Source of the DNA: SZUA-229 sp036567985
Lineage (GTDB): Bacteria > Pseudomonadota > Gammaproteobacteria > SZUA-229
DNA length: 64,000 nucleotides
Assembly (NCBI GenBank): GCA_036567985.1
Contig: DATCTK010000044.1
Span: 1 to 64,000, forward strand
Reading direction: 5' to 3'
The notes under the pieces: generated by a model
Databases searched by the model: none
Seen by the model: only the letters and a program-made list of their open reading frames with translations
Told to the model about the DNA's origin: nothing
Shown here: one piece after another, positions 52,502 through 61,218 of the stretch
Numbering within the stretch: position 1 is the first letter of the stretch
Layout of the letters: the number at the start of each line of letters is the position of its first letter
Made by a program: the position numbers and the translations under genes

Positions 52502-52566
52502 GGATCATCTGCCTGATATGCAAAGGCAGAGCGTAGTTACAGCTTTGTCCGGGGTACAGATGATCC
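52502..52566 (+). ncRNA. Structured leader before the REC-EAL gene
   Basis: GGATCATCTG and CAGATGATCC form a perfect ten-base-pair closing stem enclosing an inner hairpin (GCCT/AGGC at 52511-52527) and a weaker one (AGC/GCT), a three-way-junction-like shape. It ends 27 bases before the ATG of 52594. It does not match the c-di-GMP-I consensus or other riboswitches I know. Confidence 0.4.
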
Positions 52567-52593
52567 GCACTGAGACAGGCCGGAAGGGATCTA

Positions 52594-53778
52594 ATGGCTA
52601 GAATTTATATCGTAGACGATGATATACAGGTTGCGGAGCTGTTTTCTGCTGCCATCGACAGTGTGGGCATAGACAACCAGTACTTCACCAATGCACGGGA
52701 GTTTCTGGATTTGGATCTGAAGGATACGGATGTTGTTCTGCTGGATCTGAATATGCCGGACATTGATGGTATCGAAGTGATTCGTGTGCTGGGTAAAAAT
52801 TCTGCACAGGTTCAACTGGTGCTGATCAGCGGGCATGACAAGGGGGTTCTGCACTCTGCGCAACAGCTGGCCCAGGCACATGCGCTGCGTGTTGCCGGCA
52901 GCCTGAGCAAACCGGTGTCGATTGAAAAGCTCAAGATGCTGGTGATCGAGCTGTCACAACAGGCGCAGTCGAGCAACCGGCAGGGTGTGGCTGCGCAACA
53001 TATGCCGACGCTTGAGGAACTGAAAACCGCTTTGCGTGAAAAGCAGCTGGTGCTGCATTACCAGCCACAAATTGATATCAGGAGCGGCGAGCTGCACGGG
53101 GTTGAAGCACTGTCACGCTGGCAGCATCCAGAGCGCGGACTGATATTTCCCGATATGTTTATTCCACTGGCTGAACAGCATGACCTGATCGGTGAGCTGA
53201 CTGCTGAGGTGATTGGCCAGTCGATTGAGCAGAGTCGAAAGTGGCAGCAACAGGGTCTGACAAGCAATATCTCGGTGAATATTTCGGCGGATAATATTAC
53301 CAGCCTGTCCTTGCCCGAGCAGCTCAGTGACCTGTTAATCAATAACCAGCTGGATCCCGCCATGCTCACCCTGGAGATTACCGAAAGCGCACTGATGTGT
53401 GAGCTGGTGACCTCGCTGGATATTCTCACCCGACTGCGCATGAAAGGCTTTGGCCTGTCGATTGATGACTTTGGTACCGGTTATTCCTCGCTGTCCCAGT
53501 TACACCGCATTCCATTTACCGAGCTGAAAATCGATAAAAGTTTTACCATGTCGATGGCTCAGGACGAGGAATCCAGGGCAATTGTTAAAACCTGTATTAT
53601 GTTAGGTCAGGAGCTGAATATGCAGGTGGTGGCTGAAGGGGTGGAATCAGCCGAAATTTTAATGCTGCTTGAAAACTATGGTTGCGATATCGCACAGGGC
53701 TACCATATTGCCAGGCCCATGCCGGCTGAGAATTTGCCGGGCTGGGTGCGGCAATCAGGTATGGTGGTCAATGCGTAA
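52594..53778 (+). CDS. REC-EAL c-di-GMP phosphodiesterase response regulator
   Basis: 394 residues. Receiver domain (about 1-120; RIYIVDDDIQVAEL, phosphoacceptor in VVLLDLNMPDIDG). EAL domain (about 145-390) with GVEALSRW (EAL signature), TLEITESALM, LSIDDFGTGYSSL, FTELKIDKSF and VVAEGVESAE: all metal and catalytic motifs look intact, so active c-di-GMP hydrolysis is plausible. GAAGGGA precedes the ATG. Likely the output of the upstream hybrid kinase. Confidence 0.92.
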   Translation: MARIYIVDDDIQVAELFSAAIDSVGIDNQYFTNAREFLDLDLKDTDVVLLDLNMPDIDGIEVIRVLGKNSAQVQLVLISGHDKGVLHSAQQLAQAHALRVAGSLSKPVSIEKLKMLVIELSQQAQSSNRQGVAAQHMPTLEELKTALREKQLVLHYQPQIDIRSGELHGVEALSRWQHPERGLIFPDMFIPLAEQHDLIGELTAEVIGQSIEQSRKWQQQGLTSNISVNISADNITSLSLPEQLSDLLINNQLDPAMLTLEITESALMCELVTSLDILTRLRMKGFGLSIDDFGTGYSSLSQLHRIPFTELKIDKSFTMSMAQDEESRAIVKTCIMLGQELNMQVVAEGVESAEILMLLENYGCDIAQGYHIARPMPAENLPGWVRQSGMVVNA

Positions 53779-53783
53779 GCGAT

Positions 53784-55046
53784 TTAGATTTTCTGGTAAC
53801 TGCGCTCGATATAGGCGTCTACCAGCTGCTGGAATTCCGCTGCAATATTATCACCCTTGAGGGTTACGGTTTTTTCGCCGTCTTCATAAACCGGTGCGAC
53901 CGGCGTCTCCCCCGTGCCCGGCAGGCTGATGCCGATATTGGCGTGCTTGCTTTCGCCGGGACCATTGACCACGCAGCCCATTACCGCCACCGACATGCTT
54001 TCTACACCCTGGTATTTACTTGCCCATACGGGCATCTGTTCCCGCAGATAAGCCTGGATCTGTTCCGCCAGCTCCTGGAAGTAGCTGCTGGAGGTGCGTC
54101 CGCAACCGGGGCAGGCGGTGACCAGGGGTACAAAGGCACGCAATCCCATGGTCTGCAGAATTTCCTGTGCCACAATCACTTCCTTGGTACGTGCGGCACC
54201 GGGTTCCGGGGTCAGTGAAATACGTATGGTGTCACCTATGCCATCATGCAGCAGAATCGCCAGTGCGGCGGTGGAGGCGACTATGCCCTTGGAGCCCATA
54301 CCGGCTTCGGTCAGCCCCAGGTGCAGTGCGTAGTCGCAGCGTTCCGCCAGCGCGCGGTAGACGGTAATCAGGTCCTGTACATCGGACATCTTGCAGGAGA
54401 GAATGATTTTGTTCCTGGCCAGCCCCAGTTTTTCTGCGGTTTCCGCGCTCTCCAGGGCAGAGCGGATAACAGTTTCGAACATCACCGATTTGGGGTCTCT
54501 GGGTTCACTGAGCTGTGCATTTTCATCCATCAGTTTTGCCAGCAGAGCCTGATCCATGCTGCCCCAGTTAACGCCGATACGCACCGGTTTATTGTATTTC
54601 ACCGCGATCTCGATCATGGTGGCAAACTGCTCGTCGCGTTTTTTGCCACGGCCCACATTGCCCGGGTTGATGCGGTATTTATCCAGTGCTTCGGCACACT
54701 CCGGGCACTGGCTTAACAGCTTGTGGCCGTTAAAGTGGAAATCACCTACCAGGGGTACGTCTATGCCCATGTGTTTTAAACGGGCCTTGATACCGGGCAC
54801 GGCCTGAGCCGCTTCCAGGGTGTTCACCGTGATGCGCACGATCTCCGAGCCGCTGGCGGCCAGTTCAGCAATCTGGATGGCAGTGGCTACCTCGTCTGCG
54901 GTGTCGGTATTGGTCATCGACTGCACCACCACAGGTGCATCTCCACCAACGGTGACATTGCCCACCTGAACCGGTATGGACTGACGACGGGGACGAAAGG
55001 GAGGGTTAAAACTCATGCCATGTTCCTGGAAATCTGTATGCTGCAA
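53784..55046 (-). CDS. ispG: 4-hydroxy-3-methylbut-2-en-1-yl diphosphate synthase (IspG/GcpE)
   Basis: Essential iron-sulfur enzyme of the MEP isoprenoid pathway. 420 residues. The [4Fe-4S] cysteines are in VTACPGCGRTSSSYFQELAE and SVAVMGCVVNGPGESKHANI, and the TIM-barrel start VVVQSMTNTDTADEV is typical. Convergent with the EAL gene (5-base gap) and divergent from the NAD-kinase-like gene. ATG 55046 gives residues MQHTDFQEHG; the internal ATG at MSFNPPFRPRRQ, ten residues later, may be the true start. Confidence 0.96.
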   Translation of the reverse strand: MQHTDFQEHGMSFNPPFRPRRQSIPVQVGNVTVGGDAPVVVQSMTNTDTADEVATAIQIAELAASGSEIVRITVNTLEAAQAVPGIKARLKHMGIDVPLVGDFHFNGHKLLSQCPECAEALDKYRINPGNVGRGKKRDEQFATMIEIAVKYNKPVRIGVNWGSMDQALLAKLMDENAQLSEPRDPKSVMFETVIRSALESAETAEKLGLARNKIILSCKMSDVQDLITVYRALAERCDYALHLGLTEAGMGSKGIVASTAALAILLHDGIGDTIRISLTPEPGAARTKEVIVAQEILQTMGLRAFVPLVTACPGCGRTSSSYFQELAEQIQAYLREQMPVWASKYQGVESMSVAVMGCVVNGPGESKHANIGISLPGTGETPVAPVYEDGEKTVTLKGDNIAAEFQQLVDAYIERSYQKI

Positions 55047-55205
55047 GCTGTCGATGGATTAAGTTGTTTTAGAATCACTTAATGACCGCGTTGATTATGG
55101 GTTGTAAGGCAGCTGTGAACAATGCTGACATAGCATGATTGTTCAAAGCTGCCTTTATATAGCGTGGTAATATTATCACTTTCGGTAGCAGATGCGGATA
55201 GCGAA

Positions 55206-56354
55206 TTGTTTAGATTAGGTTTAATTATTAATCCGCTGGCGGGGTTAGGTGGTCGTGTCGGGCTGAAAGGCTCCGATGGTGAAGATATTCAGCGTCTGGC
55301 GCGCCAGCGGGGTGCCGCTCCACTGGCACAGCAGCGTATGCAACAGGCGCTGGATTACCTGCTGGATTACCGTCAGCAGTTGCAGATTTACACAGCCGCA
55401 GGTGAGATGGGTGAAACCCTGTGTATGAGTATGGGTTTTGCACACAGCGTGGTGTTTACACCGCAGGCGGGTGAAACCCATGCAGCAGACACCGAAGCCG
55501 CGGTAGAACAGTGCCTGGCACAGGGTATTGACCTATTGCTGTTTGCCGGTGGCGATGGCACGGCACGCAATGTCTTTAGCGCACTGCAGCGGGCAACTGA
55601 GACAGCGGATGGGTCGCTGCAGCTACCGCCGGTAATCGGCGTGCCGGCAGGTTGCAAAATCCATTCGTCGGTATACGCGGTAACTCCAGCCCATGCGGGT
55701 GAGTTGCTCAGCCTGCTACTCAAGGGGCGACCGCTGTCGCTGGCCGAGGCCTCGGTGATGGATATAGATGAGGAAGCATTTCGTCAGGATCAGGTCAGGG
55801 CGCAGCTGTATGGCCACCTGATGGTGCCGGCGGAAAACCGTTTTATGCAAAACATGAAACAGGGCGGGGTGCAGCATGGGGAGATTGCCCTGCAGGATAT
55901 AGCCGCGTTTATGCTGGAAACCATGGAAGATGACTGTCTGTACCTGATCGGCTCCGGCACCACCCCCAGGGCGATACTCGATGAGCTGGGACTGCCATCA
56001 ACCCTGCTGGGGGTGGATGCAGTTTACAACCGGCAGTTACTGGCCAGTGACCTGAGCGAGCAGCAAATTCTGCAGTTACTGGATGAATATGGCAGGGTAC
56101 GACTGGTGATTACCCCGATCGGTGGACAGGGGCATGTGTTCGGTCGCGGCAACCAGCAACTCAGCCCGGCTGTGATTCGCCGCCTGGGGATGCAAAATAT
56201 TGATATTATTTCCACCGCAGAAAAAATACACTCGCTGAATGGTCAGCCATTGCGGGTGGACACTGGAGATGAGACCCTTAACCAGTCATTGTATGGCATG
56301 GTGCCGGTGATTACCGGCTACGATGAAAAAACCCTGTGCCGCATTGCGCGTTAG
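55206..56354 (+). CDS. ATP-NAD/AcoX-type kinase family protein
   Basis: About 382 residues starting at TTG 55206 (FRLGLIINPLAGLGGRVGLK), the usual N-terminus of this family; GTG 55164 would add 14 unlikely residues. Motif LLLFAGGDGTARNVFSAL is the NAD-kinase/diacylglycerol-kinase GGDGT signature, followed by PVIGVPAGCKIHSSVYAV. Larger than classic NadK and distinct from it; phosphorylates an unknown substrate. A separate canonical nadK is presumably elsewhere. Confidence 0.8.
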   Translation: MFRLGLIINPLAGLGGRVGLKGSDGEDIQRLARQRGAAPLAQQRMQQALDYLLDYRQQLQIYTAAGEMGETLCMSMGFAHSVVFTPQAGETHAADTEAAVEQCLAQGIDLLLFAGGDGTARNVFSALQRATETADGSLQLPPVIGVPAGCKIHSSVYAVTPAHAGELLSLLLKGRPLSLAEASVMDIDEEAFRQDQVRAQLYGHLMVPAENRFMQNMKQGGVQHGEIALQDIAAFMLETMEDDCLYLIGSGTTPRAILDELGLPSTLLGVDAVYNRQLLASDLSEQQILQLLDEYGRVRLVITPIGGQGHVFGRGNQQLSPAVIRRLGMQNIDIISTAEKIHSLNGQPLRVDTGDETLNQSLYGMVPVITGYDEKTLCRIAR

Positions 56355-56410
56355 CTTTAAGCAAACGCATTACAAACACCAATACCAACTCACTTATTTT
56401 CAGGACAATT

Positions 56411-57691
56411 ATGAACGACGAAAAATTCAATTATGACTTGATGGATTTTCTCGCCATGTCGCCCACGCCGTTTCATGCGGTGGAACAAATTATTTACAAA
56501 CTGGAGTGCGCCGGCTATCAGCGCCTGTTCGAAGCCGATAGCTGGAAACTGGAAACATCACAGGGCTACTATGTAACACGTAATGACTCATCGATTATTG
56601 CCTTCAAGCTGGGTGAAGACCCGGTGGCAAAGGGCATTAATATGGTAGGCGCACATACCGACAGCCCCTGCCTTAAAGTTAAACCCCGGCCAGATATACT
56701 GTTCAATGGTTATTACCAGCTCGGTGTGGAGGTGTACGGCGGTGCGCTGTTAAACCCCTGGTTTGACCGTGACCTGTCACTCGCCGGTCGGGTGAACTAC
56801 CTGGATGAAGACGGTGATCTGTGCAGCACACTGGTTAACTTTGAAAACCCGATTGCAGTGATTCCCAGCCTGGCGATTCACCTCGACCGCGAAGCCAATA
56901 AAAACCGCAGCGTCAACGCGCAAACCGATATTCCGCCGATCCTGTTAAAACTGCCGAATTCGGAAAGCGAAGACAAACCGTCCTTCCACGATATTCTGTT
57001 GCAGAAAATTCAGGATGAAACCGATGCGACTGAAGTGCTGGATTTTGAACTGAGTTTTTACGATGTGCAGGAGCCTGCTTATATCGGCCTGCACCAGGAC
57101 TTTATCGCCAGCGCGCGGCTGGATAACCTGCTCAGTTGCTACACCGGTTTGATGGCGTTGACGGAAACCAGCAATCCGGGCAGCAAATTACTGGTGTGTA
57201 CCGATCACGAAGAAGTGGGTAGCGTGTCGACCAGTGGTGCCCAGGGCACGTTTTTGCAGTCGGTGCTGGAACGCATTGCCGGCAGCCATGAGAACATGGG
57301 GCGCATGATGGACCAGTCAATGATGATCTCTGCCGATAATGCCCATGCGCTGCATCCTAATTTTGCCGATCGTCACGATGAAAATCACGGGCCGGAAATT
57401 AATAAAGGTCCGGTGATTAAAGTGAATGCCAATCAGCGTTATGCCAGTAATGGCCATACCAGTGCCATCTTCAGACAACTGTGCAAACAGGCGGATGTGC
57501 CGGTGCAGTCGTTCGTGGTGCGGTCGGATATGGGCTGTGGCAGCACCATTGGTCCTATTACTGCGAGTAACCTGGGAGTGAAAACCCTGGATGTGGGTGT
57601 GCCGACCTTTGCCATGCATTCAATACGTGAACTGGCCGGACGCTGGGATGCCTACTACCTGTTCCGGGTGTTAAAGGAATTCTATGCCTGA
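56411..57691 (+). CDS. apeB: M18-family aspartyl aminopeptidase
   Basis: 426 residues from ATG 56411 (MNDEKFNYDLMDFLAMSPTP), preceded by AGGAC. Metal and catalytic segments: MVGAHTDSPCLKVKPRP, VCTDHEEVGSVSTSGAQG, SADNAHALHPNF, GHTSAIFRQLCKQ and TFAMHSIRELAG. Length fits M18. Probable cytosolic removal of N-terminal acidic or bulky residues. An earlier in-frame ATG at 56336 overlaps the upstream gene and is less likely. Confidence 0.93.
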   Translation: MNDEKFNYDLMDFLAMSPTPFHAVEQIIYKLECAGYQRLFEADSWKLETSQGYYVTRNDSSIIAFKLGEDPVAKGINMVGAHTDSPCLKVKPRPDILFNGYYQLGVEVYGGALLNPWFDRDLSLAGRVNYLDEDGDLCSTLVNFENPIAVIPSLAIHLDREANKNRSVNAQTDIPPILLKLPNSESEDKPSFHDILLQKIQDETDATEVLDFELSFYDVQEPAYIGLHQDFIASARLDNLLSCYTGLMALTETSNPGSKLLVCTDHEEVGSVSTSGAQGTFLQSVLERIAGSHENMGRMMDQSMMISADNAHALHPNFADRHDENHGPEINKGPVIKVNANQRYASNGHTSAIFRQLCKQADVPVQSFVVRSDMGCGSTIGPITASNLGVKTLDVGVPTFAMHSIRELAGRWDAYYLFRVLKEFYA

Positions 57692-57754
57692 TTTATTGTT
57701 TAACCTCAGGGCATTTATCTTGTGCTGCAGGACATGTTTTACAGGTGAATTTCG

Positions 57755-58351
57755 ATGAATAAACCAGTAGCCGAATCCTGCTTACAAAATCAGCAGCCCA
57801 TTCTGGATGCGTTGCGCGATGTGTTTATCGAAGCGGGGGAGGTGCTTGAGGTAGGTAGCGGCACCGGTCAGCATGCGGTGTTTTTCAGCCAGCATCTGCC
57901 ACACCTGACATGGCAGCCCAGTGACCTGCAGGATCAACACCCGGGTATGTTATTGTGGCTGGACGAGGTGGAACATAATCGCATCAAACCACCGTTGGTG
58001 CTGGATGTGGATGATGAGACATGGCCATTGCAGAATATGGACTATGTATTTACCGCCAATACCACGCATATTATTTCACTGTCGCAGGCGGAACGAATGT
58101 TTGCGCATATCGCCAGCGTACTAAAACAGGGTGGGCTGTTTGCCCAGTACGGGCCGTTTAATTATAACGGTGAGTACACATCAGCAAGCAATGCACGATT
58201 TGACCAGTGGCTTAAGCAACAGCACCCGCAGAGTTGCATCAAGCATTTTGAACAACTGCAGGATTTTGCCGCTGATAATGCGATGCACTGTATTGATGAC
58301 ATTGAAATGCCTGCCAATAACCGCTTGCTTGTGTGGCAAAAACAGCCTTAA
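57755..58351 (+). CDS. DUF938-type SAM-dependent methyltransferase
   Basis: 198 residues. SAM motif I EVLEVGSGTGQHAVFFSQHL, followed by LTWQPSDLQDQH and the conserved YGPFNYNGEYTSASNARFDQ segment typical of DUF938. Substrate unknown. ATG preceded by AGGTGAATTTCG. Same direction as the M18 gene, 63 bases apart. Confidence 0.88.
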   Translation: MNKPVAESCLQNQQPILDALRDVFIEAGEVLEVGSGTGQHAVFFSQHLPHLTWQPSDLQDQHPGMLLWLDEVEHNRIKPPLVLDVDDETWPLQNMDYVFTANTTHIISLSQAERMFAHIASVLKQGGLFAQYGPFNYNGEYTSASNARFDQWLKQQHPQSCIKHFEQLQDFAADNAMHCIDDIEMPANNRLLVWQKQP

Positions 58352-58471
58352 AATAAACTAACAAACAGGCGCTGACCCATAAACGAAGTGCCATAAAAAT
58401 AAATTCGCAAAATAAATTAGCAATATAGATTAGCAAATCGACCATCGACCTAGCGTGAACAGGGAAGCAGC

Positions 58472-58846
58472 ATGCCAATTAATTTTCATTACGATCCCCA
58501 GCTCGAAGTTTTAATGGTGAAGCTGCAAGGCCTGGTCAGTCTGGCTGAAATGCAGGATGCGTTAATGCAGGTGGTCAGTGCCAGCGATATACCCTCCCAT
58601 GCGAATGCGTTGTGGGATGTGAGTGATATGGAGTTCAATAATATCACCATCGATTTCCAGCGTGAGCTGATAGACATGCGTCGCCAGCATGCCACTCGCA
58701 GACAACCCGCAAAAATTGCTATTTTATGCACCTACACCCTGGCCGAGCCGTTGGTGAAAATGTATACCATTCTGTGCAAGGAACTGGGCGAAGATGCCAG
58801 AGTGTTTATGCATGAAGCAGAAGCACTGGAGTGGCTGGCTGAATAA
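58472..58846 (+). CDS. STAS/SpoIIAA-like domain protein
   Basis: 124 residues: beta-strand start MPINFHYDPQLEVLMVKLQG, helix SLAEMQDALMQVV, strand NALWDVSDMEF and KIAILCTYTLAEPLVKMY. The order fits SpoIIAA-like proteins that bind partners or lipids. No signal peptide. No known phosphorylation serine is evident in the usual position. Function not assignable. Confidence 0.72.
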   Translation: MPINFHYDPQLEVLMVKLQGLVSLAEMQDALMQVVSASDIPSHANALWDVSDMEFNNITIDFQRELIDMRRQHATRRQPAKIAILCTYTLAEPLVKMYTILCKELGEDARVFMHEAEALEWLAE

Positions 58847-58907
58847 GCCGTTTATTGATTTCCCGAATCAGTCTCGTCAAGGCGCTGAATCATTAGTGCA
58901 TCTCGCT

Positions 58908-59936
58908 TTAATATAAATCAAGACTTTTAACCGGCTGACTTAAGGCCGGGTTTAAGCGCTGGTGTTTGAACGCATCCAGTGTGTCAAGCAAACTCGCCTG
59001 CCAGCTGATTTGTGGATCATAGCCGAGCAGGGACTGTGCCGGTTGCAGGTCAATTTCTGGCGAAGCTAGCATGTAACGCATGGCCGCGGTAAACAGCGGC
59101 TGCTGTGCATGCCGGGCAGACAGATTACGAGCAAACAGTACCAGTTCTGCCAATGCTGCGGGCAGGGCATAATTTAACGGGCTGTGCCCCAGCTGGCTTT
59201 TGATAAATTGCATCACCGCTTTATGTGACGGGGTTTCCGCGCCACTGATATTCACCGAGTGATAACCTGCCTCAAGGGGTGCCAGTGCCGCACGGCTGAA
59301 GGCCTGGCCGATGTCCTGGCCATCGACGATGGGAAGATGGCCATAGGCTCCCTGGTAATATGGCAACGAATACTTCCCGCTGCGTGCCAGCAGCAGCGGT
59401 AACAGCCCCATATTCAGCTGTTTTCCTGAATACAGGCCAATTCGCAGATTAATAAACTGGGTGCGGCTGTCGCGGTACTGTCTCAGGTAGTCTTCAATCG
59501 CAATCAGCCCGTTAAGCATGGGCCAGCTGGCGCGGGGCTTGCCGGCTAACTGCGCCGAGTTGCGCTGCGCTGGCGCGCTGACAAACAGGCTGCTTAAATT
59601 AACAAAACGCTGTACCCGCCATTCCACCGCACGGTTAATCAAGTCCAGTGTGGGTTCGAGATAGGCCTGGTGTTGTGGGTCCTGTTGCCGCTCAAAACTG
59701 CTCCAGCCGGCGGCATGGCAAACCACATCTATGCCCACCAGTAATCGATCCAGGTAATCCACATCCCGCAGGTCGCCACAGCGTACCTCGCCCTGATACC
59801 CGGCAGGCAGCTTATCCGCATTGCGACAGGCCGCAATAACCTGAAGCTCACTGTGCTGAATCTGCATCAGGCTTTGCAGTATATGGCGGCCAACGAAACC
59901 GCTGGCGCCGGTGACGAGTATTTTAATGATAATCAA
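58908..59936 (-). CDS. NAD-dependent epimerase/dehydratase family protein
   Basis: 342 residues of the extended short-chain dehydrogenase fold. Nucleotide motif ILVTGASGFVGRHILQSL, GDLRDVDYLDRLL, and VCHAAGWSSF. The canonical YxxxK catalytic pair is not clear: around FVNLSSLFVSAPAQRNSAQL the sequence reads SWPMLNGLIAIEDYLRQYRD, so activity is uncertain. Its 5' end is duplicated in decayed form at 61065-61172. Confidence 0.85.
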   Translation of the reverse strand: MIIIKILVTGASGFVGRHILQSLMQIQHSELQVIAACRNADKLPAGYQGEVRCGDLRDVDYLDRLLVGIDVVCHAAGWSSFERQQDPQHQAYLEPTLDLINRAVEWRVQRFVNLSSLFVSAPAQRNSAQLAGKPRASWPMLNGLIAIEDYLRQYRDSRTQFINLRIGLYSGKQLNMGLLPLLLARSGKYSLPYYQGAYGHLPIVDGQDIGQAFSRAALAPLEAGYHSVNISGAETPSHKAVMQFIKSQLGHSPLNYALPAALAELVLFARNLSARHAQQPLFTAAMRYMLASPEIDLQPAQSLLGYDPQISWQASLLDTLDAFKHQRLNPALSQPVKSLDLY

Positions 59937-60282
59937 TCCCTGCCTGTTTCAGGCCCTGTGTTGCGTCTGTATGGGCTATAAGAAAACTTACTGTTTAATT
60001 ATGCCTGCTGATGTATGGTTTGCAATGCGTGCGGTGCTGAATAGACGTTATCAATCAGGCACAATTAATGTACTCTTTGCAATATCAGGTATAGTAGCAG
60101 CTGCTTTTTTCTTAATTTATGATATTGGTAGTGAATAATCCTGCCTAATGCACAGCGGCTAAGGTCATTACAGAAATTAATTTTAAAAATGCAAATAGAT
60201 ACAAGTCAATCAACTACGTGCATAAAAAGCACGCGCCCGGCCGTGCATGACGGACGGGAGGTTATCAGGTGTTAGCGCAGCT
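59937..60282. other. Intergenic region upstream of the 60283 gene
   Basis: 346 bases. A short frame (60004-60138, 45 codons with a hydrophobic C-terminal stretch INVLFAISGIVAAAFFLIYD) is possible but has no good ribosome binding site or recognised relative. No promoter stands out. The region begins exactly where homology between the intact epimerase gene and its remnant ends. Confidence 0.4.
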
Positions 60283-61008
60283 ATGAAACTCAAGAAGTTA
60301 CTCAGTTACGAATGGGATGCGATTGCGGGGATTCTGGCCGCTGTGTTCGCTATTATTCTTCATTTGCTCCACATTGTGGACGAGCAGGTCATTTTGCCTA
60401 TCGTGCTTGCCCTGCTGGGGCTTTTATTTATAAATTTCATGCGTCATTCGAGAAGCAACGAACTTACGGCTGAGCAGGTTGAACGAACCGAACACAGTGT
60501 TCGCAGAATACAGGCAGGGCTCAAGGTGCCCGATGTCATTCTTGTTGGCCCGCGTGAGTTACGCTCTGTGAGCGAGCAGTTTGCGCGTAATATGAAAGGT
60601 GACGCTATCTGGTTCAATGTCTGCCTGTCGATGTACAGACCGCAGCCACTATTCGATGCATTGCTGCGACCAGCGATAGACAACCCAATGGTCACCTCAA
60701 TTCAGTTCGTACTCGATGAGAGTCAGAAGGATCTATGGCGGGACGTGGTAAAGCCAAAAATTCTTGCCTGTTCCGGCCACTCCAAGGTGAGAGAACCCTG
60801 CTGGTGCGCGCTGAGTGAAAACCTTTCGTTTATTCTAGCGGATAGTCATCATAGCAACGGTACCGAGGCGTTGCTGAGTTTCTGGGGTGAGCCATTCATG
60901 GCAAAATCCACTGAGCGGGACGTGCCACGCTACATCTTTCATGTACAAAAATACTCCGAGCTATTGCCGCACCTGGTGGAACTGGAGCGCGGTTGCGTAC
61001 ACCGTTGA
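60283..61008 (+). CDS. Membrane-anchored protein of unknown function
   Basis: 241 residues from ATG 60283 (MKLKKLLSYEWDAIAGILAA); GTG-type or ATG starts further upstream are possible. Two N-terminal helices (about 11-31 and 36-56) followed by a soluble domain with SVSEQFARNMKGDAIWFNVC, TSIQFVLDESQKDLWRDVVK and TEALLSFWGEPFMAKSTERD. The last part recalls effector-like domains of unknown families. It lies between the intact epimerase gene and a decayed copy of its 5' end, which suggests an inserted segment. Confidence 0.7.
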   Translation: MKLKKLLSYEWDAIAGILAAVFAIILHLLHIVDEQVILPIVLALLGLLFINFMRHSRSNELTAEQVERTEHSVRRIQAGLKVPDVILVGPRELRSVSEQFARNMKGDAIWFNVCLSMYRPQPLFDALLRPAIDNPMVTSIQFVLDESQKDLWRDVVKPKILACSGHSKVREPCWCALSENLSFILADSHHSNGTEALLSFWGEPFMAKSTERDVPRYIFHVQKYSELLPHLVELERGCVHR

Positions 61009-61064
61009 TTTCCTGCGTGTTAATAGATTCATTATGGATTCGAGACCGCTCAAAATTTTTCCAG

Positions 61065-61172
61065 TCGGCAGTTAGCAGTAGTTCGCTATGCTGAATCTCG
61101 TCAACGATGCAGTCAATGGCGTCCAATAAAACCGCTGAAACAGCTGGCGAGTATTTTAACGATAACCAGTAA
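61065..61172 (-). pseudogene. Decayed remnant of the epimerase gene 5' end
   Basis: The minus strand aligns with the first about 110 bases of the intact epimerase gene (58908-59936): GTTAAAATACTCGCC versus ATTAAAATACTCGTC, then GAGATTCAGCATAGCGAACT versus CAGATTCAGCACAGTGAGCT. By eye about three quarters of positions match, with frame-breaking differences and stops. It no longer encodes a protein. Confidence 0.8.
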
Positions 61173-61218
61173 TCAAGCTGTGTTATGCCTACGCTGGATG
61201 GTTTGCTCAGACAGCCAG

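Noticed and set aside
52502..52566. c-di-GMP riboswitch upstream of the EAL gene
   Set aside because: The leader is structured but lacks the conserved GCAAAGCC-type core and tetraloop receptor layout, so I report only an unclassified leader.
60180..60283. Integron attC-like sequence (GGTTATC ... GTGTTAGC) before the 60283 gene
   Set aside because: The paired core sites and the long symmetric fold of an attC site are not present, and no integrase or second cassette is seen.
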